NCBI GenBank assembly: GCA_937927875.1
Contig: CALEYV010000110.1
Coordinates: 1 to 30,735, forward strand
Source: an uncultured Actinomycetes bacterium
GTDB lineage: Bacteria; Actinomycetota; Acidimicrobiia; IMCC26256; PALSA-555
DNA length: 30,735 nucleotides
Direction of reading: 5' to 3'
Shown: piece by piece, positions 24,832-30,735 of the stretch
Layout of the letters: the number at the start of each line of letters is the position of its first letter
How positions within the stretch are numbered: the stretch's first letter is position 1
Program-made: the position numbers and the translations under genes
The notes under the pieces: generated by a model
The model's input: the letters and a program-made list of their open reading frames with translations, nothing else
Told to the model about the DNA's origin: nothing
Database searches by the model: none

Positions 24832-26589
24832 GTGCTCCCAGAGATCGGATCTCCGGCCCGCGCGCGTCTGCGGGTCGCGGGTCGGGTCTTCCTGGTCGTG
24901 CTCCTGGTGTGGGTCCTCGCCACGGTCGGGATCGGATTCGTCGCCCGGCAGCGGGTGAACAGCGGGCTCAACACCCTCGAGAGCGCGCGCAACCAGCTCG
25001 ACGCGCAGTCGCTGCTCCGCGGCGACGGCACCGCGGTGCTGCAGCGAGCCGAGCGCGACTTCTCGCGAGCGCACAGCCTCGCGTCGAGCTTCGTGCTCGC
25101 CCCCTGGACTGTCGTCCCACTGGCCAGCACCAACGTCAACGCCGCCCGGTCGCTCACCGGCGCCGCGCAGCGGGTGGCGGCGATCGGCGCCCGCACCTCG
25201 GCCGCCGCGTCCACCGCCCTGCGCGTCCATCCCGCGACGCCCGCCGAGCGGCTCGCCCTCTTGGACCGAGTGGCCGCGATCGCGGCGGGCGCCGAGCGAG
25301 AGCTCGACGGGGTGTCGCTCGGATCCGACTTCTTCCTCGTCGGTCCGCTCGGCAGCGCCCGCACCCGGTTCCTCGACCGGCTCCACAAGCTGCGCGACGC
25401 GATCACCAACGCCGACGCGCTCGTGTCGGGCGTGGCGCGGGTGCTGCGGGGACCGCAGCGGTACCTCATCCTGGCCGCCAACAACGCCGAGATGCGGGCC
25501 GGCTCCGGCATGTTCCTGTCGGTCGGCACCGCCACCTTCGCCGACGGTGGCTTCACGGTGAGCACGTTCCAGCCCACCCCGAACGTCGTGCTCCCACCGG
25601 GGGGCGTGCCGGTGACGGGCGACCTGGCGGCGCTGTGGGGATGGACACACCCGGGCCAGGAGTGGCGCAACCTCGCCACCACCCCCCGGTTCGACGTCAC
25701 CGCCCCGCTGGCGGCCCAGATGTGGCAGGCGGCCACCGGCCAGTCGGTCGACGGGGTGCTGGCCGTGGACCCGCAGGTGCTGGAGGCGGTCCTCGACGCC
25801 CAGGGGCCGATCGCCGCCAACGGCGGCTCGCTCCGGGGCCAGGACGTCGTGTCCTACCTGCTGCTCGGCCAGTACGCCGGGATCCCCGCCAACGTCGGCG
25901 ACCAGGCCGACCGCAACGACCAGCTCAGCGCGGTGGCGCGGGCCGCGGTCGACACCCTCTCCACTCGGCCCTGGGTGGCCTCGAGCCTGGTCGGGAACCT
26001 GGCCGGCGTCGGCAAGGGACGCCACGCGCTGGCCTGGAGCCGCGACCCCGTCCTCGAGCGCGCCTGGCAGGCAGCCGGGATCGGCGGGGAGCTGCCGAGC
26101 GACGCGCTCGCGGTGTCGATCCTGAACTTCGGCGGCAACAAGCTCGACCAGTTCCTCGACGTGCAGGCCAGCCTGACCCTCCGCCCGGCCGCCGGTGGCG
26201 GTCAGCACGCCCACCTGGCGCTGCGGATCCGCAACACCGCCCCCGTCGACGTGCCCGGCTACGTGGCCGGGCCCTACCCCGGGAGCGGCCTCGGGGAGGG
26301 CGTCTACCAGGGGGTCCTGGCCGTCAGCGTCCCCGGCGGGGCCTCACTCCCGAGGGTGGGCATCGCGGCGCCGACCCTGGCCGCCGGCGCCGATGGCCCG
26401 ACGACGGTCGTCGCCCACGGCTACTTCCCGGTCGCTCGGGGCCAGGTCCTCGACGTCCCCGTGGACTTCGACCTCCCGGCTGGGCTCTCGGCACTCCAGG
26501 TGATCCCTTCCGCCCGCATACCTCCCATAACCTGGCATTTCGGACAAAAAACGTTCCAGGACACGGCGCCTGAACGCTTGCAGTGGTGA
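24832..26589 (+). CDS. DUF4012 family membrane-anchored protein
   Basis: Protein of 585 residues with one N-terminal membrane anchor (about 17-37, AGRVFLVVLLVWVLATVGIGF) and a large outside domain. The DUF4012 signature is YLILAANNAEMRAGSGMFLS (about 211-230). Before it is a helical, Ala/Arg-rich stretch (40-205) that may form a coiled stalk; the last 150 residues are beta-rich. The family has no established activity but is found next to exopolysaccharide and glycosyltransferase genes, as here with a polyprenyl glycosylphosphotransferase two genes on. GTG 24832 follows TACACT by 7 bases and diverges from the nuclease-like gene. The last 70 bases are unusually A+T-rich for this genome. Confidence 0.88.
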   Translation: MLPEIGSPARARLRVAGRVFLVVLLVWVLATVGIGFVARQRVNSGLNTLESARNQLDAQSLLRGDGTAVLQRAERDFSRAHSLASSFVLAPWTVVPLASTNVNAARSLTGAAQRVAAIGARTSAAASTALRVHPATPAERLALLDRVAAIAAGAERELDGVSLGSDFFLVGPLGSARTRFLDRLHKLRDAITNADALVSGVARVLRGPQRYLILAANNAEMRAGSGMFLSVGTATFADGGFTVSTFQPTPNVVLPPGGVPVTGDLAALWGWTHPGQEWRNLATTPRFDVTAPLAAQMWQAATGQSVDGVLAVDPQVLEAVLDAQGPIAANGGSLRGQDVVSYLLLGQYAGIPANVGDQADRNDQLSAVARAAVDTLSTRPWVASSLVGNLAGVGKGRHALAWSRDPVLERAWQAAGIGGELPSDALAVSILNFGGNKLDQFLDVQASLTLRPAAGGGQHAHLALRIRNTAPVDVPGYVAGPYPGSGLGEGVYQGVLAVSVPGGASLPRVGIAAPTLAAGADGPTTVVAHGYFPVARGQVLDVPVDFDLPAGLSALQVIPSARIPPITWHFGQKTFQDTAPERLQW

Positions 26590-26621
26590 CGCCTGGCGCT
26601 CTGGCTACCCTCAGTGGTAGT

Positions 26622-26666
26622 GTGCCCACAGCGACGGAGGACTGAGCGGGCCCGTCGCTAGGGCAC
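26622..26666 (+). promoter_or_regulatory. Strong two-tier stem-loop before the LAXTG gene
   Basis: GTGCCC (26622-26627) pairs with GGGCAC (26661-26666), and inside it AGCGACGG (26630-26637) pairs with CCGTCGCT (26652-26659), leaving a 14-base loop. TACCCT at 26606-26611 could start the transcript just before it. It is either the terminator of the DUF4012 gene or a structured leader of the next gene. It matches no riboswitch class I can name. Confidence 0.5.
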
Positions 26667-26698
26667 CTGTTAGGGCTGGAATGGGGAAGGGGCTAGGG

Positions 26699-27007
26699 AT
26701 GCAGTCGAGAACGTTGTCACGTGTGGCGCGTGTTGCCGCGGTGGTCGGATTTGCGCTCGCGGTGTTGGCACCCGCCGCCGCCGCGCAGACGGATTACCCG
26801 ACGCCGACGACCACACCGACTACACCTCCGACGTCCAACGTCTCGGGGGTCGTCGTGTCGTCCGGGCAGAGCCAGGGCTCGGGCTTCCTGGCGTTCACCG
26901 GCGGGAACATCGCGATGCTGGTGGTGATCGCGCTGGGGGCGGCCGGGGCCGGCATCGTCCTGGTCCGGTACGGGCGTCGCCGCCGCGCTGGCGTCACGGC
27001 CAGCTGA
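26699..27007 (+). CDS. Small LAXTG-type cell-wall-anchored protein
   Basis: Predicted secreted surface protein of 102 residues. A signal peptide (about 1-29, VARVAAVVGFALAVLAPAAAAQ) is followed by a short Thr/Pro-rich segment (TPTTTPTTPPT), then LAFTG (64-68), a hydrophobic helix (about 70-89) and RYGRRRR. This is the sorting-signal order used by sortases; LAXTG is the motif associated with class E enzymes of high-GC Gram-positives. The mature chain would be only about 35 residues, too short for an enzyme, so a wall-linked spacer, pilin-like or polysaccharide-associated role is more plausible. ATG 26699 is preferred because GGGGAAGGGG precedes it; in-frame ATG 26681 would add six residues. 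Confidence 0.8.
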   Translation: MQSRTLSRVARVAAVVGFALAVLAPAAAAQTDYPTPTTTPTTPPTSNVSGVVVSSGQSQGSGFLAFTGGNIAMLVVIALGAAGAGIVLVRYGRRRRAGVTAS

Positions 27008-27029
27008 GCCCGAAAACCCGGGTAAACCC

Positions 27030-27046
27030 CGACCTTCGGTAGGTCG
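27030..27046 (+). other. Hairpin just before the glycosylphosphotransferase start
   Basis: CGACCT (27030-27035) and AGGTCG (27041-27046) form a 6-bp stem with a TCGGT loop, ending 5 bases before the ATG at 27052. It may terminate the upstream transcript or cover the translation start; no Shine-Dalgarno is visible. Confidence 0.4.
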
Positions 27047-27051
27047 TTGAT

Positions 27052-28458
27052 ATGGCTGCTGTGACCTCTGACGTCGTCACGCTACGGGCGAGGCCGCGGG
27101 CGGAGGCGCCCCGCTCGGCCGAGGTCATCGGCTGGACCGCCCCCCGCTGGTTCACGCCGTGCTTCCTCGCGTCGACCGACGCGGCCGCGCTCGGGCTGGC
27201 GATCGCGATCGTGGCGCTCGCCGGGCACGGCAGCGCCGTCGCCTTCGCCTTCGTCCCGCTCGCACTGTTCTGCCTGGCGGTGTCGGGTGCCTACCGGACT
27301 CGCATCACCCTCGGTGCGCTCAGCGCCGCGCCGTGGCTCGCCACCCGGCTCGCCGTGCCGCTCCTGCTGCTCGCCCCCGCCTCGTGGCTGGGCGCGAACG
27401 TCGGCGACCTCCTCACGATCGGTCTCGTCGCGGTGGCGACCGTGATCCCGACCCGCGTCCTCTCGTTCGGCGTGCTGCGGCACGCCCGACGCCGCCCCGC
27501 GTTCCAGGAGCGGGCGGTGATCCTCGGTGCGGGCGAGGTCGGCACCGACCTCGCGCAGGCGTTCGAGGACTTCCCCGAGTTCGGTATCACGCCGGTCGGG
27601 TTCGTCGACCGAGTCGGGGGCGAGGACCTCGTGCTGCCGGTGCTCGGCGACGTGGACGAGCTGGCCGGCATCATCACCGCCTGGGAGGTGCGGCGGGTGT
27701 TCGTCGCCTTCGGCCCCGCGCGCGAATCGGCGCTGGTTGGGGTGTTGCGGACCGCGGCCGAGTGCCGCGTCGACCTGCACGTCGTCCCTCGGTTCTTCGA
27801 CTGCGGTGTGACGCCGGAGGGGCCCGACACGGACGACGTGCGCGGCATCCCCGTGTACCGCGTCCGCCGCGCCGCGCTGCGTCGGCCGGCCTGGGTGATG
27901 AAGCGCGTGCTCGACGTCGCCGTGGCCGGCACGGTCCTCGTCCTAACTGCGCCGATCCAGGCCGTCGTCGCGCTGGCGGTGAAGCTGACCAGCCCGGGTC
28001 CGGTGCTGTTCCGCCAGCAGCGGGTCGGCCAGCGGGGCCAGACGATCGAGGTCGCCAAGTTCCGCAGCCTTGCCTGCAACGGTGACAGCGACACCCGCTG
28101 GAACGTGAACGGCGACCCGGGCGTGACGAAGGTCGGGCGAGTGCTGCGCGCCACGTCGCTCGACGAGCTGCCTCAGCTGTGGAGCATCGTGAAGGGCGAC
28201 ATGTCGCTCGTCGGGCCGCGGCCCGAGCGCCCGTTCTTCGTAGAGCGCTTCAGCCAGAGCATCGACGGGTACGACGACCGCCACCGGCTGCCGGTCGGCT
28301 TGACGGGCTGGGCCCAGGTCCACGGTCTGAGGGGCGACACCTCGATCGAGGAGCGAGCACGGTACGACAACCAGTACATCGAGCACTGGTCCCTGTGGCG
28401 CGACCTTGTGATTCTGGTCCGGACCGTCGCCGAGGTCGCGCGCAGCGCACGGCGCTGA
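27052..28458 (+). CDS. Polyprenyl glycosylphosphotransferase for exopolysaccharide synthesis
   Basis: Membrane enzyme of 468 residues that transfers a sugar-1-phosphate from a nucleotide sugar to undecaprenyl phosphate, the first step in building a surface polysaccharide repeat (WcaJ/CpsE type). The N-terminal 145 residues hold about four membrane helices; residues 152-275 form the Rossmann-like domain (RAVILGAGEVGTDLAQA); the C-terminal transferase runs from about 282: KRVLDVAVAGTVLVL, LTSPGPVLFRQQRVGQRG, KFRSL (336-340), ATSLDELPQLWSIVKGDMS, GPRPERP (388-394) and the late GLTGWAQVHG with RYDNQYI. All catalytic motifs are intact. Which sugar is moved cannot be told. ATG 27052 follows a small hairpin. 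Confidence 0.95.
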   Translation: MAAVTSDVVTLRARPRAEAPRSAEVIGWTAPRWFTPCFLASTDAAALGLAIAIVALAGHGSAVAFAFVPLALFCLAVSGAYRTRITLGALSAAPWLATRLAVPLLLLAPASWLGANVGDLLTIGLVAVATVIPTRVLSFGVLRHARRRPAFQERAVILGAGEVGTDLAQAFEDFPEFGITPVGFVDRVGGEDLVLPVLGDVDELAGIITAWEVRRVFVAFGPARESALVGVLRTAAECRVDLHVVPRFFDCGVTPEGPDTDDVRGIPVYRVRRAALRRPAWVMKRVLDVAVAGTVLVLTAPIQAVVALAVKLTSPGPVLFRQQRVGQRGQTIEVAKFRSLACNGDSDTRWNVNGDPGVTKVGRVLRATSLDELPQLWSIVKGDMSLVGPRPERPFFVERFSQSIDGYDDRHRLPVGLTGWAQVHGLRGDTSIEERARYDNQYIEHWSLWRDLVILVRTVAEVARSARR

Positions 28459-28822
28459 CCAGTTCGCGCCGACAAGGTGCCACTACCACGCGCGGCGCGC
28501 AAGCCCGCCGCCTGGACGCCGAAGTAGTTGAGCACGACCCCGGTTCCCGCTTTCGGGCCGGCCTGCCAAGGGCGTCGATCGCAGCCAGTCGGCAGAATCC
28601 GCGAGGTCGTCGAGCACTCGCACGTTGTCCCGGCCGGCAGCTACCCGCGAGCTCCCCGGCGCGAAGCGCGGCCCGTCACGCGAACGCCGGCTGGCCTCCG
28701 GGCCCCCGGTCGTCGTCGCTCGATCGTCGGGCGTGAGTTCCTCGGCCCGGGGGCTCCTCTGGACTGCCACTTTGGGCGGACGCATAATGGCGTTCGGAGT
28801 TCGCGGGATATCGGAGAAGTAG
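28459..28822. other. 364-base gap: host-to-phage transition, no convincing gene
   Basis: No tRNA, repeat or family motif is visible. A minus-strand open frame spans most of it (28483-28890) but is Arg/Pro-rich nonsense that runs back into the phage gene. Base composition stays host-like to about 28780, then drops. The left boundary of the foreign segment must lie in or near this stretch; I could not find an attachment site because the other end is outside the window. Confidence 0.5.
28760..28788 (+). promoter_or_regulatory. Promoter-like pair ahead of the phage genes
   Basis: TGGACT (28760-28765) and CATAAT (28783-28788) are 17 bp apart, a fair vegetative promoter. A GGAG at 28813-28816, 6 bases before ATG 28823, supplies a normal Shine-Dalgarno, unlike the leaderless host genes. 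Confidence 0.45.
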
Positions 28823-29393
28823 ATGTCGGGCCTGGTTTCGCGCGAAAGCATCGCTGAGGCTCTCGCCCGCGCTGTGGATGTTCCAAGCAATCAGCTTCTT
28901 GTCTGTGTCTTCGACGGCTGGGGAACGGCTGAGCTCTACGACAGATTGGATCGACGAAGAGAAATTCGAGAGTTCGTCAACCTTGTTACGCAGACCGGAG
29001 ACCAGTTCTACGGCGATCGCGCTGCTGGGATCCTTGGTTCACCCACAACGATTACGGCAATCACCAATGCGAATCCAGCTGTCGTTACTGCTGCAAACCA
29101 CGGTCTCGGCGTCGGTGATGTCGCCGTCATGTCAGGCGTGACGCCGTCCGCCTACAACGCTTCCTGGGTTGTCACTGCAGTCACCACCAACACTCTGTCG
29201 ATCAATGTGGGTACACCGCTCGGCGCTGGGACGGCGTTCGGGACGGTGAAAGGACTCACGACGCCACCCGCCACCGGGATGCGACTCGGGACCGGTACGA
29301 CCGCAGTCTCCAAGACAGGCGCGGGTGCAGCGATCGTTACCTACACGACAGGCTCGCGGCAAGCGCTTGATGCGAGTTATCCGCTGTCTTCAC

Positions 29394-29397
29394 TTAA
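29394..29397 (+). repeat. Left copy of TTAA target-site duplication
   Basis: TTAA directly precedes the left inverted repeat of the 29398-29516 element and is repeated at 29517-29520. Confidence 0.65.
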
Positions 29398-29412
29398 CAG
29401 GGTGCTGAAGAA
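29398..29412 (+). repeat. Left terminal inverted repeat of the 119-bp element
   Basis: CAGGGTGCTGAAGAA; differs from the right repeat at positions 5, 6 and 13. Confidence 0.65.
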
Positions 29413-29501
29413 GTCGGCATCGTGAGGCGGGAACACATCATGTGGGGGCCAGCGATGGCGCGGATCGACGACATGTTGTGGCCGCGGCGCGTTGACTGGC
29501 G

Positions 29502-29516
29502 TTTTTCAGCGTCCTG
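29502..29516 (-). repeat. Right terminal inverted repeat of the 119-bp element
   Basis: TTTTTCAGCGTCCTG on the plus strand, reading CAGGACGCTGAAAAA on the minus strand. Confidence 0.65.
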
Positions 29517-29520
29517 TTAA
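29517..29520 (+). repeat. Right copy of TTAA target-site duplication
   Basis: TTAA directly after the right inverted repeat, matching the copy at 29394-29397. Confidence 0.65.
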
Positions 29521-29745
29521 TGGGTCGTCGCGCCAGATTCAATACAAGGTGACCTGGGCACCGGGTTCGGCTACCGCCAACGGACTAAGCGAAGTCGTCA
29601 TCACCACGGAGTCTCCCCTTGCCGATGATGCGGGAACGACGGCGAACACAATCTCTCGTGCGCTGCTCTCACCGGTTGTGAATAAAGGAGCAAGCGACAC
29701 ACTCGCCATTACCTGGAACCACCTGATACTGGGAGCGTAGAAAGA

Positions 29746-30735
29746 GTGGCTCAATGTCACGGTCAACTTGTGACAACGGACCGTCTCAAGCTTGGTGTCG
29801 TGGTCTTTACCGGCACAGTGAGCCTCGATGCTGAGCGTCTTGACGATTTTGCCACAGATCAAGCATGTCGGGTGCCGATGATTTACGTCGCTTGGGAGGA
29901 CGGTTCACGGTCCACGCTTGTCGAAGGGCTCGACTCCTGGGAAGTACTTGGTAGCGTTGATTGGTTCGATCCGGACATCGACCTAATGGGCGAGTCCGAA
30001 TCGGCTCAAGCTGCGACGGCGGCTGTCGTCAGAGATGTCCGAACCTATGCGGAAGCGCTGCGGGCTGCTGCATCCTTGTCAGGCGTCGTTGGCCTCGATC
30101 GGCGGCCTGATGCGCGCCAGGTATGCGTCACTACGTCAGTATCGACGATAGGGTCGGTACCACGTCATCAACGCGTTGAGCGCGGAGTAGTTGTTATGCC
30201 GCTCGGAGTTCCCGACTTCGCCAACGCCAGTTACCCCGAACAGTCGGGGATCGACGCTATCGATTTTGACGCGCTGACCGCCTCGCTTAATGGGACCGGC
30301 ATTCTCGATGGATGTGTCGTCACCGTCCACGGCGGCTCTGGCGCTTCGATGGCCATTGACGTTTCGGCCGGTCATAGTTGTCTCGCCTCCGTCTGGCAGA
30401 GCGTCTCGGCCGTGTCCAACCAAGCGACCACGGCGGCGGATTCGACAAATCCGCGCTTCACGATCGTCACGGTGCTCAACGACGGAAGCGTCCATCAAGC
30501 GGACGGCACGCCTGCGCCCGCCGGAGGGAGTTCATTGTTCTGCCCTGCGATCCCGGCGAACAGCGTTCTGATCGCGGCGATCTACGTGCCGCCAAATGTC
30601 ACGGCGCTGACATCGGGAATGATCCAGGACAAGCGCGTCGTCCTTTCAAAGCCAACTACCTCCGACATTCAGATCTTCACGGCGTCGGGCACTTGGACGA
30701 AACCGCCCGGTCAATATAAGGCGACGCGGGTGATC
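29746..30735 (+). CDS. Phage tail/fibre open frame, two modules, cut by right edge
   Basis: The frame is open without a stop from GTG 29746 (5 bases after the previous stop) to the end of the window, 330 codons. GTG 29770 is another possible start. Module 1 (about 9-110) reads DRLKLGVVVFTGTVSLDAERL, MIYVAWEDGS and GSVDWFDPDIDLMGESESAQ, like a phage-encoded unknown. A poorly structured linker follows. Module 2 begins at ATG 30196 (MPLGVPDFANASYPEQSG) and continues with NPRFTIVTVLNDGSVHQADG, PPNVTALTSGMIQDKR and FTASGTWTKPPG, the last being the usual entry to glycine-rich phage tail-fibre tips. Module 2 probably binds the host surface. Because 30196 has its own Shine-Dalgarno, these may be two genes joined by a lost stop or frameshift: an adjacent frame ends naturally at TAG 30149-30151 with GGLMRARYASLRQYRR. 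Confidence 0.7.
   Translation, partial: MAQCHGQLVTTDRLKLGVVVFTGTVSLDAERLDDFATDQACRVPMIYVAWEDGSRSTLVEGLDSWEVLGSVDWFDPDIDLMGESESAQAATAAVVRDVRTYAEALRAAASLSGVVGLDRRPDARQVCVTTSVSTIGSVPRHQRVERGVVVMPLGVPDFANASYPEQSGIDAIDFDALTASLNGTGILDGCVVTVHGGSGASMAIDVSAGHSCLASVWQSVSAVSNQATTAADSTNPRFTIVTVLNDGSVHQADGTPAPAGGSSLFCPAIPANSVLIAAIYVPPNVTALTSGMIQDKRVVLSKPTTSDIQIFTASGTWTKPPGQYKATRVI
30184..30198 (+). promoter_or_regulatory. Internal Shine-Dalgarno and ATG for the tail-fibre module
   Basis: GGAG at 30184-30187 lies 8 bases before ATG 30196, in frame with the long open frame. It supports an independent start of the tail-fibre protein. Confidence 0.5.

Larger units (their letters stand above)
29398..29516. 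mobile_element. 119-bp MITE-like element with TTAA duplication
   Basis: The left end CAGGGTGCTGAAGAA (29398-29412) and the reverse complement of the right end, CAGGACGCTGAAAAA (29516-29502), agree at 12 of 15 positions. TTAA flanks both sides. The interior of about 90 bases is GC-rich, closer to the host than to the phage genes, and has no credible gene, so the element is non-autonomous and would need a transposase in trans. A short frame from GTG 29422 to TAA 29520 crosses it but shows no known domain. The transposase family is not assigned; TTAA target and CAGG ends are the clues. Confidence 0.75.
28823..29740 (+). pseudogene. Phage virion protein gene split by a 119-bp element
   Basis: As it stands, translation from ATG 28823 ends at TGA 29423 after 200 residues. 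The TGA lies inside the element at 29398-29516. Taking out the element and one TTAA copy (123 bases, a multiple of three) joins YPLSSL directly to NGSSRQIQYK and gives one protein of about 264 residues ending KGASDTLAITWNHLILGA. Both halves resemble phage structural proteins that I recall as one continuous chain. Residues 1-70 are the N-terminal part, 72-143 (TAITNANPAVVTAANHGLG and following) look like an FCCH-type beta domain inserted into it, and TGMRLGTGTTAVSKTGAGAA follows. Codon use and G+C are far from those of the host genes. The first 200 residues might still be made. A downstream TTG at 29492 gives a short frame but is not a credible start. Confidence 0.75.

Noticed and set aside
24763..26214. 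Minus-strand extension of the nuclease frame far upstream of GTG 24762
   Set aside because: It overlaps the DUF4012 gene in antisense and has shadow composition; the conserved part and the -10 element place the start at 24762.
26590..26698. Known riboswitch (c-di-GMP, c-di-AMP or TPP class) before the LAXTG gene
   Set aside because: The conserved core sequences of these classes are not present; only the paired stems can be supported.
27040..27051. TAGGTC before ATG 27052 as a leaderless -10 element
   Set aside because: It lacks the final T of the TANNNT pattern and forms part of a hairpin arm.
28483..28890. 135-codon minus-strand frame in the gap before the phage genes
   Set aside because: No motif, Arg/Pro-rich, and it overlaps the start and promoter of the phage gene.
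29422..29520. Short frame from GTG 29422 overlapping the TGA, as a coupled phage gene frameshifted at a T5 run
   Set aside because: Considered first; the inverted repeats and TTAA duplication explain the disruption better, and excision restores the frame without any indel.
29492..29740. Separate small gene starting at TTG 29492
   Set aside because: The TTG lies inside the inserted element; the frame is the 3' half of the split virion gene.

Overview
The window is very GC-rich (about three quarters G+C by eye), uses GTG and TTG starts freely, and packs genes with 4-base stop/start overlaps. Gene order (argS-lysA-hom-thrC; rho-rpmE-DUF1385-prfA-prmC), an Arg/Asp-rich insertion in Rho, a Tat substrate and an LAXTG-type surface protein all point to an Actinomycetota chromosome. 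I lean towards class Acidimicrobiia, but that is inference from neighbourhood and style, not from a marker search.

Layout. 1-1874 (-): a membrane acyltransferase fused to an SGNH esterase domain, cut by the left edge. 2044-2955 (-): a conserved-looking unknown protein, divergent from argS. 3027-8321 (+): a tight argS-lysA-hom-thrC operon ending at an 18-bp perfect palindrome. 8379-11890 (+): a short-chain dehydrogenase, an acyl-CoA-synthetase-like enzyme and an apgM-type protein that is probably the missing homoserine kinase. 12161-15051 (+): rho, rpmE and a DUF1385 membrane protein. 15095-19094 (+): a luciferase-like flavin oxidoreductase and a DUF1800/DUF1501 pair. 19126-21334 (+): prfA, prmC and a small unknown gene. 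21339-24762 (-): an operon of a double PD-(D/E)XK nuclease-like protein, a thiolase-like protein and a DUF983 protein; its convergent junction with the prmC operon is one hairpin holding both stop codons. 24832-28458 (+): a surface-polysaccharide locus with a DUF4012 membrane protein, a small sortase-type surface protein behind a strongly folded leader, and a polyprenyl glycosylphosphotransferase. 28459-28822 has no convincing gene. From 28823 to the right edge the G+C falls sharply and the genes are phage virion/tail genes.

Three results stand out. (1) A 119-bp element at 29398-29516, with imperfect terminal inverted repeats and a TTAA target duplication, has split a phage virion-protein gene; removing it restores one continuous reading frame. 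It looks like a miniature transposable element. (2) Nine genes on both strands have a TANNNT hexamer 6-9 bases before the start codon and no Shine-Dalgarno sequence, a recurring leaderless-promoter layout. (3) The threonine pathway lacks a normal thrB beside hom and thrC, and the apgM-like gene downstream has the signatures of the alternative homoserine kinase family.

Overall the host part combines Lys/Thr synthesis, translation and transcription termination, some lipid/CoA metabolism and envelope polysaccharide genes; the right end is a probable prophage remnant that itself carries a transposable element.
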